DNA from: a bacterium
Lineage (GTDB): Bacteria > SAR324 > XYD2-FULL-50-16
Direction of reading: 5' to 3'
Assembly (NCBI GenBank): GCA_018829445.1
Contig: JAHJTV010000091.1
Span: 1-50,093 of the forward strand
DNA length: 50,093 nt
Part shown: positions 25,758-33,487 of the stretch, one piece after another
How positions within the stretch are numbered: the first letter of the stretch is position 1
Layout: the number at the start of each line of letters is the position of its first letter
The notes under the pieces: generated by a model
Seen by the model: only the letters and a program-made list of their open reading frames with translations
Database searches by the model: none
What the model was told of the DNA's origin: nothing
Made by a program: the position numbers and the translations under genes

Positions 25758-27290
25758 TCACTCCCATTCAATGGTTCCTGGGGGTTTTGAGGTGATGTCA
25801 TAAACAACCCGGTTGATTTTTTGTACTTCATTAATCAGTCGATTGGATATTTTTCCCAGGAGTTCATATGGTAACTGCACCCAATCGGCAGTCATGGCAT
25901 CTATTGAGCTGACGCAACGGACGGCAATGGTCCATTCATAGGTTCTGGCATCGCCCATCACCCCCACTGAGCGGACAGGAAGCAACACAGCAAACGACTG
26001 CCAGACCTTGCGATAATAACCTGCTTTTTTTATCTCTTCCATCACAATATGATCTGCTTCCTGAAGTACCTCGATTTTCTCACGGGTTATTTCTCCTAAA
26101 ATGCGAATACCGAGCCCGGGTCCGGGAAAAGGATGACGGTATACCAGCTCTTCGTCCAAGCCAAGGCTGACACCAAGCTCGCGAACCTCGTCCTTGAACA
26201 GCTCTCTTAAAGGTTCAACCAGCGACATCTTCATTTCTTCCGGCAAACCTCCAACATTGTGATGACTCTTGATTACGGCAGACGGCCCCTTGAACGAAAC
26301 TGATTCAATAACATCCGGGTAGAGTGTTCCTTGGGCCAGGTATTTGATTCCCTCAAGTTTACTGGCTTCCTTTTCAAAAATATTGATAAATTCAATACCA
26401 ATGATCTTTCGTTTTTCCTCCGGATCAGCAACCCCCTTGAGTTTTTCCCAGAAAATTTCGGAGGCATTAATATGAATCAGGTTGATATGATAATGTTTCT
26501 TAAATAATTCCACGACCTTTCTTGCCTCATCTTTTCGCAGGAGGCCGTTATCAACAAAGATGCAGATCAGGTTATCTTTTATGGCTTGGTGGAGCAATAC
26601 GGCTGTAACTGAGGAATCGACCCCACCGCTTAATGCACACAGCACCTTTTCGTTGCCCACCTGATCTTGTATCTCTTTGATTTTGGTTTCTTTAAATGAC
26701 TCCATGTTCCAGGTAGGGTCGCATTGGCACACCCCAAAAACAAAATTTTTAAGTATTTCAATGCCATGATCTGTATGGGTGACCTCCGGGTGAAACTGGA
26801 TTCCATAAAGTTTTCTGTCAACATCGGCCACGGCTGCAAATGGAGAGTTATTACTTTCCGCCAGTATCTCGAAATCATCGGGAATTTCGATCACCCGATC
26901 ACCATGACTCATCCAGACAGTCAGGGTGTTTTTGTCGGGGATGTTTTTAAAGAACAGATTATTTTTTTTAATGGTTATTTCGGTTTTTCCGTACTCGGAG
27001 CTACTGGAACTTTCAACCCTGCCTCCGAGCAGTTTGGCCATCAACTGCAGTCCATAACAAATACCGAGAATAGGAATTCCCCACTCAAATATCTCCTTGT
27101 CTATGGTTGGTGAGGATTCTCCTAACACGGAACTGGGTCCCCCGGAAAGAATAATTCCTTTGGGATTCAGGTTTTTTATCTCGTCATGGGTAATATTGAA
27201 TGGATGAATTTCACAATATACTTTCAGTTCGCGAATTCTCCTCGCAATCAGTTGAGTGTATTGTGAACCGAAATCTAGTACTAAAATCAT
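25758..27290 (-). CDS. guaA: GMP synthase (glutamine-hydrolysing)
   Basis: Aminates XMP to GMP. The N-terminal class-I glutaminase (ILVLDFGSQYTQLIARRIRE, nucleophile Cys in GICYGLQLMAKLLGG, QFHPEVTHT) is followed by the ATP-pyrophosphatase domain (P-loop ALSGGVDSSVTAVLL) and the dimerisation domain ending KPPGTIEWE. All catalytic motifs are intact and 510 residues is the normal length. A FecR-domain gene lies 53 bp upstream in the same direction and may share its transcript. Confidence 0.97.
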   Translation of the reverse strand: MILVLDFGSQYTQLIARRIRELKVYCEIHPFNITHDEIKNLNPKGIILSGGPSSVLGESSPTIDKEIFEWGIPILGICYGLQLMAKLLGGRVESSSSSEYGKTEITIKKNNLFFKNIPDKNTLTVWMSHGDRVIEIPDDFEILAESNNSPFAAVADVDRKLYGIQFHPEVTHTDHGIEILKNFVFGVCQCDPTWNMESFKETKIKEIQDQVGNEKVLCALSGGVDSSVTAVLLHQAIKDNLICIFVDNGLLRKDEARKVVELFKKHYHINLIHINASEIFWEKLKGVADPEEKRKIIGIEFINIFEKEASKLEGIKYLAQGTLYPDVIESVSFKGPSAVIKSHHNVGGLPEEMKMSLVEPLRELFKDEVRELGVSLGLDEELVYRHPFPGPGLGIRILGEITREKIEVLQEADHIVMEEIKKAGYYRKVWQSFAVLLPVRSVGVMGDARTYEWTIAVRCVSSIDAMTADWVQLPYELLGKISNRLINEVQKINRVVYDITSKPPGTIEWE

Positions 27291-27343
27291 GGGGGTTCCT
27301 ATTTAATTCATTGAAATCATACTTATCTGTAATAATAAACTGC

Positions 27344-28018
27344 CTACATCTCAATTTTCTCACCGCCGATCTCTTCGTCGGTCATCTTCTTACCTGCAAA
27401 TTCAACTCCTTCCATTAACTCGCCTGCAAATTCTTCAAGTGGCATTATTTCCCCGGCGGGTGAAACGGAAGACATTTGCCCCGGCGGAATATCAATACTT
27501 TCCTGGGATTTTTCAGACAGCAGGAACACTAATCCCTCCACGGTTCCGACTTTGGTTGTTTCTTCAATGTATTCGGCTATAAAATCAGTTCCTTTAACAC
27601 CGATGGTAGCAGTAGCTGTTTTGATCACGAATCGCTGCTTTCGCGTTTTTTGAATTTTTGCCCTGATTTTTCCGTAAAACAGATCGATGATCTGATTTAC
27701 CATGGACTTATCATCACCGATCACCTCTTCAGTTAACCTGAGTTCTGATGACGGAGCCACATACACATTGTTCCCGTTTGTTAAACTGACCTTGGCTTTA
27801 CCATTTTCTCCCGTTTTCACCACATCACCTGTTTTCACTTTTAATCCAAAGCTGCCTACATTCAGCTGTCTTCCATCCCTTACAACCCAAACGGGATTGC
27901 TCTCGATAGTGACCGTTCCGGCTGAATCGTCAGAGCCAAAATCCTGGGCGGAAAGGTTAAACGGGATCAACAGCAACAGGAGTATCAGATTGATGGAGAT
28001 CACTTTAAAACAATTCAT
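27344..28018 (-). CDS. Secreted FecR-domain protein
   Basis: A 224-residue protein with a clear signal peptide (hydrophobic core about 8-22, ending at LSAQD). It is followed by a FecR-like beta domain (about 35-150: GDVVKTGENGKAKVSLTNGNNVYVAPSS, and TATIGVKGTDFIAE). There is no C-terminal membrane segment and no adjacent sigma factor or TonB receptor, so it is not a classical FecR anti-sigma regulator. Stand-alone secreted FecR-domain proteins are common in some phyla with unknown roles. The acidic tail (about 195-224) repeats an EFAG-like segment twice. GGAGG lies 4 bases before ATG. It probably precedes guaA in one transcript. Confidence 0.8.
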   Translation of the reverse strand: MNCFKVISINLILLLLLIPFNLSAQDFGSDDSAGTVTIESNPVWVVRDGRQLNVGSFGLKVKTGDVVKTGENGKAKVSLTNGNNVYVAPSSELRLTEEVIGDDKSMVNQIIDLFYGKIRAKIQKTRKQRFVIKTATATIGVKGTDFIAEYIEETTKVGTVEGLVFLLSEKSQESIDIPPGQMSSVSPAGEIMPLEEFAGELMEGVEFAGKKMTDEEIGGEKIEM

Positions 28019-28319
28019 AATTCCTCCGCATCTTCGTGTTTTATGGAAAAAACTGAATTAGTAACCAATGGGGCAGTTGATAAGAAATTAGTCATTGTTG
28101 CCGGTATGAAGCATTGATCAGGAATTTCTCAAATAGATATTTTAATCATCAAGATGTCTGACTTTTATAAACTATTTTTACAATTGGGTAAACAGTAATT
28201 ATGGCAGGTCATAGGCGGACTGAAACAGATCAGTGCTTTTTCGAGAATGCTGTTGTGGATACTTAAAAAATATCCACAACGGTTTCAAATTTCAGTTTGA
28301 TAGTCAAAGACGATGGAGA
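28019..28319. other. Intergenic gap with one hairpin
   Basis: The only structure seen is GTTGTGGATA/TATCCACAAC (28252-28261 and 28271-28280), 40 bp past the stop of the second PEPCK, probably its transcript end. It lacks a T-tract on the minus strand. Confidence 0.5.
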
Positions 28320-29960
28320 TTAAAGGTGTGGTCCGGCTGCTGACAATTTATTGTATTCATTGTAGAGATATTTGGTTGCAATGATGTCACCGGTTTGGGG
28401 TCCGTCTTTTGCGTATTTTTCAAAGTTTTCCACGAATTTGCCGGCTAGCTGTTTGCGTGCTTTATCAAAAGCTGCCTGATCTTTCCAGGTATTTCGCGGA
28501 ATAAGAATCGAGGAATCGACCCCTGTCAATTGTTTGGGAACATCTATGCCAAACACCGGATCTTTCTCAAACACGCTGTTATTGATGGAGCCATCCAGTA
28601 TTGAATCTATAATCCGCCTGGTTTCCACCAGGGGTATCCGTTTTCCGGTTCCGTAAGTTCCCCCTGTCCAACCGGTATTAACCAGGTAAGATACAGTACC
28701 GTGCCTTTCGACCTTCTGCGCGAATAGTTCTGCATAAATATTGGGTCTTAATGTCAGAAAGGATGCTCCAAAACAGAAGGAAAACTCTGCGTTTATTTCG
28801 GTTTTGTCATCTTTGGTGAACAGGTGACTTGAGTAGCCTGCCAGGAAGTAGTAAACAGCCTGGTCCGGGGTTAATCTTGCAATGGGGGGAAGAACGCCAT
28901 ACAGGTCTTTTGCCAGAATGATGATGGTTTCCGGATGACCGACTATTCCGGGAATTACCGAATTATGAATATAGTCCTGGGAATAGGTTACCCGTGTGTT
29001 TTCAGTTCGAGTACTGTCGTCATAATTGACAATCCGTTTTTCATTATACATGACATTTTCCATGATGGCACCAAATCGGATAGCCCGGTAAATATCCGGT
29101 TCCTGTTCCGAATCCAGATTCAGGCATTTTGCATAACAGCCACATTCCAGGTTCATGATCCCTTCGTCGGTCCATGCGTGTGCGTCATCACCGATCAGTC
29201 GCCTGTGCCAGCTTCTTTTGTTGGGGTCATTGGAGAGAGTGGTTTTTCCTGATCCTTCGAAACCCAGAAACAGAGTCACATCGTTTTCTTTCCCAATATT
29301 GGCAGCACTATGGAGCGTTAAAATACCTTTATTGGGGAGGACATAGTTCATAATTGAAAAGACAATCTTTTTGATCTCGTCACTGTTTTCAGTTCCACCA
29401 ATCAGAATAACTTTTGATTTGAGGTTGACAATTACAAAGGCTTTATCAGCCAGTCCTATCTTTTTAAATTCATGCTCTTCATACCCACAGGCGTTTAAGA
29501 TGGTGTAATCGGGAAGAAAGTTTTCCAGCTCTTTATCGGTAGGTTCAATATAAAGATTACGAAAAAAGTGAGCATGCCAGGCTTTCTTGGATACAATTCG
29601 AAAGGCAACCCGATGTTTTTTATCCGCACCGCAAAAAACATCGTTAACAAAAAGCTCGCAATTGGACAGATAGGTTAAAACACGCGCCTGAACTCTATCA
29701 AACTGTTCAATCGTAATTTTCCTGTTTCCTGATCCCCACCACATATTCTCGGTTGTGGAAGATTCATCAACATAAAACTTGATCTCAGGCTTTCTCTCCG
29801 GGTATTTTTCCGTATTCACCATGACAGCTCCGTCAGGGCCGAATTTAACTTCTCCGTTGCTGTATTCGTGTTCAACCAGTTCCTGTACTGTCAGGTTTCG
29901 ATAGATTTTACCAAATCCCGTAAATTGGTGATGCTCTAAACCGTATGTTTTTTCCGCCAT
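28320..29960 (-). CDS. Phosphoenolpyruvate carboxykinase (ATP), divergent copy 2
   Basis: A second ATP-type PEPCK (546 residues), only distantly similar to the copy 2.7 kb downstream. It keeps the fold motifs: P-loop GFEGSGKTTLS (canonical GLSGTGKTTLS), LIGDDAHAW (canonical GDDEHGW) and GWTGGTYGTGKRI. P-loop and metal residues are conserved, so activity is likely, but the altered neighbours may change kinetics or direction. The N-terminus begins HHQFTGFGKIYRNLTVQEL, with AGGAG seven bases before ATG. Two non-identical ATP-PEPCKs beside pyruvate carboxylase suggest separate gluconeogenic and ATP-generating carboxylating roles. That division is inference. Confidence 0.88.
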   Translation of the reverse strand: MAEKTYGLEHHQFTGFGKIYRNLTVQELVEHEYSNGEVKFGPDGAVMVNTEKYPERKPEIKFYVDESSTTENMWWGSGNRKITIEQFDRVQARVLTYLSNCELFVNDVFCGADKKHRVAFRIVSKKAWHAHFFRNLYIEPTDKELENFLPDYTILNACGYEEHEFKKIGLADKAFVIVNLKSKVILIGGTENSDEIKKIVFSIMNYVLPNKGILTLHSAANIGKENDVTLFLGFEGSGKTTLSNDPNKRSWHRRLIGDDAHAWTDEGIMNLECGCYAKCLNLDSEQEPDIYRAIRFGAIMENVMYNEKRIVNYDDSTRTENTRVTYSQDYIHNSVIPGIVGHPETIIILAKDLYGVLPPIARLTPDQAVYYFLAGYSSHLFTKDDKTEINAEFSFCFGASFLTLRPNIYAELFAQKVERHGTVSYLVNTGWTGGTYGTGKRIPLVETRRIIDSILDGSINNSVFEKDPVFGIDVPKQLTGVDSSILIPRNTWKDQAAFDKARKQLAGKFVENFEKYAKDGPQTGDIIATKYLYNEYNKLSAAGPHL

Positions 29961-30303
29961 TTTTTTACTCCTGCTGAAAAAATGTTATCAATTGATGCTT
30001 CTGAAATTACGAAGACGTGTTTCAATGCAGATCAATGAAACGATGGTTATAACTCACCTTAAATACCGAAGGAGCTGCAGGTAGCTGTTACTCATCTCCA
30101 TGACATAAAAAGATATTTACATTATATGGAATAATCTTTTGGATGTAAATTTTTTTTTTGTTTCCGGATATTTTGTATTAACGGTTTAATTGAGAGTAGA
30201 TAACCCGTTATAGGACGGAGACCGGACAAGGATCAGGCAGGGTATAAAGCCTGCTGTGGGTAGGTTGGAAAAAGAAGGGAGAGTAAAAGCAGAGAAAGCT
30301 GGC
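29961..30303. other. Intergenic gap, copy-2 PEPCK upstream / gmhA downstream
   Basis: No gene seen. A weak hairpin CAGGC/GCCTG (about 30233-30257) lies 45 bp after the gmhA stop and may end that transcript. Confidence 0.4.
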
Positions 30304-30897
30304 TTAAGCAAGATTGAGCAAAGCTTCGACAGCCTCGATGGTAATATGGATAATCTTAATATGGATTTCCTGGATTCGATCACTGGTTTCGGCTGGTACA
30401 ACGATTGGAAGATCAACCCGGGTTTTTAAATCTCCGCCCGATTTTCCCAATAATCCGACTGTGAAAATATTTTTCTCTTTTGCAGTCTGAACTGCCTTAA
30501 CAATGTTGGGAGAATTTCCCGATGTGGAAAGCCCCAGCAGCAAATCACCGCTGTTTCCGAGCCCTTCAATATAGCGGGAAAAAACAGCATCAAAGCCATA
30601 ATCGTTTGCCGTGCAGGTGAGATGGGATGGATCGGAAATGGCAATAGCCGGAAGAGATCTCCTGTCGTTGCGAAATCTTCCGGTGAATTCTTCTGCAAAA
30701 TGCATGGCATCACACATGCTTCCCCCATTACCGCAACTGATAAGCTTATTCCCGGATCTAAGGGTATCGGCTATCTTCTGTGCGAGGAGGGTCACCGAAT
30801 CAATATTGGCAGGTGAGGAAAGGAAGGCGTCCAGTGTGTTGCGAGCTGTTTTAAATGAGTTTAAAACAATAGACCGTGTTTCGGTGTTAGTTGTCAT
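30304..30897 (-). CDS. gmhA: SIS-domain phosphoheptose isomerase
   Basis: The 197-residue protein matches GmhA: ISCGNGGSMCDAMHFAEEFTGRF, TANDYGFDAVFSRYIE, GLSTSGNSPNIVKAV and the C-terminal EIHIKIIHITIE. GmhA converts sedoheptulose-7-phosphate to glycero-manno-heptose-7-phosphate for the LPS inner core, which supports a Gram-negative envelope. DiaA-like SIS proteins are the main alternative. The start was set at ATG 30897, overlapping the end of the upstream membrane-protein gene by 11 bp; an upstream start would add 24 unconserved residues. No other heptose genes are nearby. Confidence 0.85.
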   Translation of the reverse strand: MTTNTETRSIVLNSFKTARNTLDAFLSSPANIDSVTLLAQKIADTLRSGNKLISCGNGGSMCDAMHFAEEFTGRFRNDRRSLPAIAISDPSHLTCTANDYGFDAVFSRYIEGLGNSGDLLLGLSTSGNSPNIVKAVQTAKEKNIFTVGLLGKSGGDLKTRVDLPIVVPAETSDRIQEIHIKIIHITIEAVEALLNLA

Positions 30898-31240
30898 AGT
30901 CTTCAACTTCAGTCGGCACGACTTCGATTTCGTCGTCTTTTTTCGATGGCAACACCAACATGATAGCACCTATTCCTAATAAAAGACCACCACCCAGCAT
31001 GGCAATCCATAGCAGAAACCCCAGGGGACCCTTCAGCAGAGTCATCAATAGAATTCCGACAGCGATGCTGGTTATACCGTCCTTGTAACTTTTTTTAAAA
31101 ATCCAGCGATAAGCCCCATATATACAAAGCGTCACCGGTGCTAACCAGCCGACTATATTGGACAAAAACATGGTAGCACCACCGGTGACTACCAGTTCTG
31201 CACCCCGTATTCGCCTGTTTTTTTTCATTAAAAAGCCCAT
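30887..31240 (-). CDS. Small membrane protein of unknown function
   Basis: About 117 residues. A basic N-terminus (FLMKKNRRIRGAE) precedes hydrophobic segments near 22-45, a tight hydrophobic stretch around 60-75 and another at 77-100 rich in glycine and leucine, then an acidic tail ending EVEDYDN. The start ATG 31240 has a strong AGGAGG three to four bases upstream. It overlaps gmhA by 11 bp, so the two are translated together. I do not recognise the family. Confidence 0.65.
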   Translation of the reverse strand: MGFLMKKNRRIRGAELVVTGGATMFLSNIVGWLAPVTLCIYGAYRWIFKKSYKDGITSIAVGILLMTLLKGPLGFLLWIAMLGGGLLLGIGAIMLVLPSKKDDEIEVVPTEVEDYDN

Positions 31241-31428
31241 GTACCTCCTCAGGTTATTAAGATTCAATACAACTGTCTGGGTGAACAGAGCCCAATTGAA
31301 AAATCGACTAACGAATTTTTGAAAACAAACCCATCGGCTTTATGAAATGCTGTGTCAACCAAAAGGCAATATTGCAGATTTACCCGGGCTGTATCAGTTT
31401 TTCTTACGTCGAACAGTCTCGATTCAGG

Positions 31429-32427
31429 TTACTGCATTCCGATGGCATGTCGGACTTTTTGTAGCAGTGGTCCGGCAATCATCCTTGCTTTTTCGGCGCC
31501 TTCTTCCAATATCCAGTCGATTCTCTCGCGGTTGTTTATCAAGGACTCATACGTCTTTCGACCTTCGCTCACAACGTTATCAATAAGGTCGACCAATTCC
31601 TTTTTTAAATCCCCGTATCCAAGACCGCCGGACATATATTTTGCCCTGGTTTTTTCAATATCCTTAACTGTGGCAAAATGACTGTATATTGAGAACAGTT
31701 TGCACTGATCCGGATCTTTAGGTTCGTCGACTCCTTTTGAATCCGTTACGATCTGGCTGACAGCTTTTTTCAGTTCCTGCTGCGATGCAAAAAGCGGAAT
31801 GACATTATTGTAGCTTTTGCTCATTTTGCGACCGTCCACTCCCGGTATCGTTTTAACATCTTCATGAATAATAGCGTTGGGAATCGTGAAGACTTCACCA
31901 TACGCCATGTTAAACGCCTGGGCAATGTCACGAGTGATCTCAAGATGCTGCTTCTGATCCTGCCCCACGGGAACAACGTCTGTATTGAATGCCAGAATAT
32001 CGGATGCCATCAGGATGGGATAATAATATAGACCGCAATTGATCCCTTCATCCGGATCTTTTGCTTTTTCAATATTCTTATCTACAGAATCCTTGTATGA
32101 ATGCGCACGATTCAACAATCCTTTTGCAGTCAAACAGGACAAAATCCAACTTAGCTCGAAAACCTCCGGAATGTCCGATTGTCGGTAGAAAACCACTTCA
32201 TCCGGGTTCAACCCTGCAGCCAGCCAAGTTGCAGCTAAATCATAAACCTGCTCTTTTAGCAGTTTTTTATCCCTGACTGTTGTTAATGCATGGTAATCAG
32301 CAATAAAATACCGAGCTTCATGATCCTTGGTCAATTCAAGAGCCGGTTTGATTGCTCCCAGAAAATTACCAATGTGAGGACTTCCTGAAGGTTTAATTCC
32401 GGTCAGGGCTATTTTTTTTACTGTCAT
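31429..32427 (-). CDS. trpS: Tryptophanyl-tRNA synthetase
   Basis: Charges tRNA-Trp. Class-I motifs are present: the HIGH equivalent SPHIGN in GIKPSGSPHIGNFLGAI, MASDILAFNTDVVPVGQDQKQHLE for Trp recognition, and KMSKS in VDGRKMSKSYNN. At 332 residues it is a normal bacterial TrpS. No trp leader or T-box is apparent upstream; the ribosome site is weak. It is divergent from the repeat-rich region on its 5' side. Confidence 0.96.
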   Translation of the reverse strand: MTVKKIALTGIKPSGSPHIGNFLGAIKPALELTKDHEARYFIADYHALTTVRDKKLLKEQVYDLAATWLAAGLNPDEVVFYRQSDIPEVFELSWILSCLTAKGLLNRAHSYKDSVDKNIEKAKDPDEGINCGLYYYPILMASDILAFNTDVVPVGQDQKQHLEITRDIAQAFNMAYGEVFTIPNAIIHEDVKTIPGVDGRKMSKSYNNVIPLFASQQELKKAVSQIVTDSKGVDEPKDPDQCKLFSIYSHFATVKDIEKTRAKYMSGGLGYGDLKKELVDLIDNVVSEGRKTYESLINNRERIDWILEEGAEKARMIAGPLLQKVRHAIGMQ

Positions 32428-32739
32428 CTTTCGTTAACTCATTTTAGATTAATCAATTCAACTCATTGTTGAATGTTGATAAAAACTGAATACTTTGGCA
32501 ATAATCAATAAAAGTCTTTCAAGCACACAATTTATCAATTTGTTGATGCACTGTTACCATTTATTAATTATCAAGACATTGATGTGCGTTTTATTTTTGG
32601 TGATTTTTGATCATAAATGATGATCGAGCTTAACCAAATGCTGTATTATCGGTTTTTTTCATTTGAAGGAAAAATAGTCAAAACATCAACATTGATCAAA
32701 AATCGGAACAACCCCCTTTACATAATAAAGATCTGAATC
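32428..32739. other. AT-rich upstream region of trpS
   Basis: No gene or clear repeat. It should carry the trpS promoter on the minus strand, but no hexamer pair was convincing. Confidence 0.4.
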
Positions 32740-32769
32740 TTGACTTTGTTTGGTTTGAAACCTGATAAT
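32740..32769 (+). promoter_or_regulatory. Promoter-like site before a 21-bp hairpin
   Basis: TTGACT (32740-32745), 18-base spacer, GATAAT (32764-32769). It predicts a start near 32776, about 22 bases before the hairpin, with no protein gene for 700 bases. It may drive a small RNA; chance in AT-rich DNA cannot be excluded. Confidence 0.35.
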
Positions 32770-32797
32770 CCACTGTTTACAGCTCTTACCCTGATGG

Positions 32798-32855
32798 ATC
32801 ATAATTGGTGACGTTTTCGATGATTCTTCTTATTGAAAACGTCACCAATTATGAT
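32798..32855. repeat. Perfect 21-bp inverted repeat, 16-base loop
   Basis: ATCATAATTGGTGACGTTTTC (32798-32818) is repeated exactly in reverse complement at 32835-32855, around loop GATGATTCTTCTTATT. Such a long perfect stem outside a gene is unusual. There is no T-run on the plus strand, so it is not a standard terminator. Options are a structured RNA, a palindromic mobile element or a large operator. Confidence 0.8.
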
Positions 32856-32964
32856 ACGAACAGCTTACTATCAAGGTGTCCATGACATAAACCGATCTCT
32901 GGAACTCGGGTCAATATGTGATGACAATCTGCTCATACTGGAGATAATCAGGCGCCCAAGTAAG

Positions 32965-33046
32965 GACACCCTACCGTCAAATTCTCTGGATTTTCAGGGA
33001 TTGTTCAAAGCTCAGGAAAACGGTAGGGCGGCTCTACGTGGTCGCC
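32965..33046. repeat. Palindromic GGTAGGGC-type repeat, copy A
   Basis: CCCTACCGT (about 32969-32977) and the inverse ACGGTAGGG (33020-33028) bound a 60-bp unit, followed by CGGCTCTACGTGGTCGCC. A second unit lies at 33204-33271 with the same GGTAGGGC core and a related TACATGGCCGCC tail. Confidence 0.6.
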
Positions 33047-33109
33047 TAAAATGACTTAGTAATTCAAGTTTTCGCAGCCTTGTTTTTCTCTTTTAAAAAT
33101 CGTTTGTCA

Positions 33110-33440
33110 TGCCGGATCCCCAGTCAAGCTGAGGACAGGCCCGATCCCATAAGCGCTCAAATAAGGATGTTTTCGAATCAAAATTCAGTAAAATTCAATT
33201 TTTAAAACGGTAGGGCAGCCTTACATGGCCGCCTTTGAGCTGGTTCTGGGATGTAACCCCGCCCTACCGTAATCCTTGCTCTCGGTAATATTTGCTTATT
33301 TGAGCGCTTATGGGACTTGATCCGGCATCCATGAGAATTAACAAAAACCTAAAAACCTGGATTCCGGCTTGGTGAGGAACGAGACTCGCAGTGCCGAAGG
33401 GAATGACAAGAAAATCGACTTTTTAGAGTGGACTCATTAA
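33110..33440. mobile_element. Second MITE-like copy, interrupted
   Basis: GTCATGCCGGATCC at 33107-33120 and TTGATCCGGCATCC at about 33317-33330 are the two halves of the palindrome seen in the 18.6-kb element. The right end (AATGACAAGAAAATCGAC then TAGAGTGGACTCAT) also matches that element's right end. The halves are separated by a 169-bp insert. The left terminal repeat was not found, so the copy is truncated. Confidence 0.65.
33146..33314. mobile_element. Nested 169-bp MITE with 20-bp perfect inverted ends
   Basis: CCCATAAGCGCTCAAATAAG (33146-33165) is repeated exactly inverted at 33295-33314. The interior carries a GGTAGGGC/GCCCTACC palindrome (33204-33271). It sits inside the CCGGAT...GATCCGG palindrome of the outer element, a clear nested insertion. 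No protein is encoded. Confidence 0.75.
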
Positions 33441-33487
33441 TCAAAAAATAAACCAAACCGAAATTATCATTAATCAGGGATGTTATT

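Noticed and set aside
28252..28280. Two DnaA-box-like sequences (TATCCACA and its inverse)
   Set aside because: Only one inverted pair with 8 of 9 matches and no AT-rich unwinding region or dnaA/dnaN genes; better explained as a hairpin.
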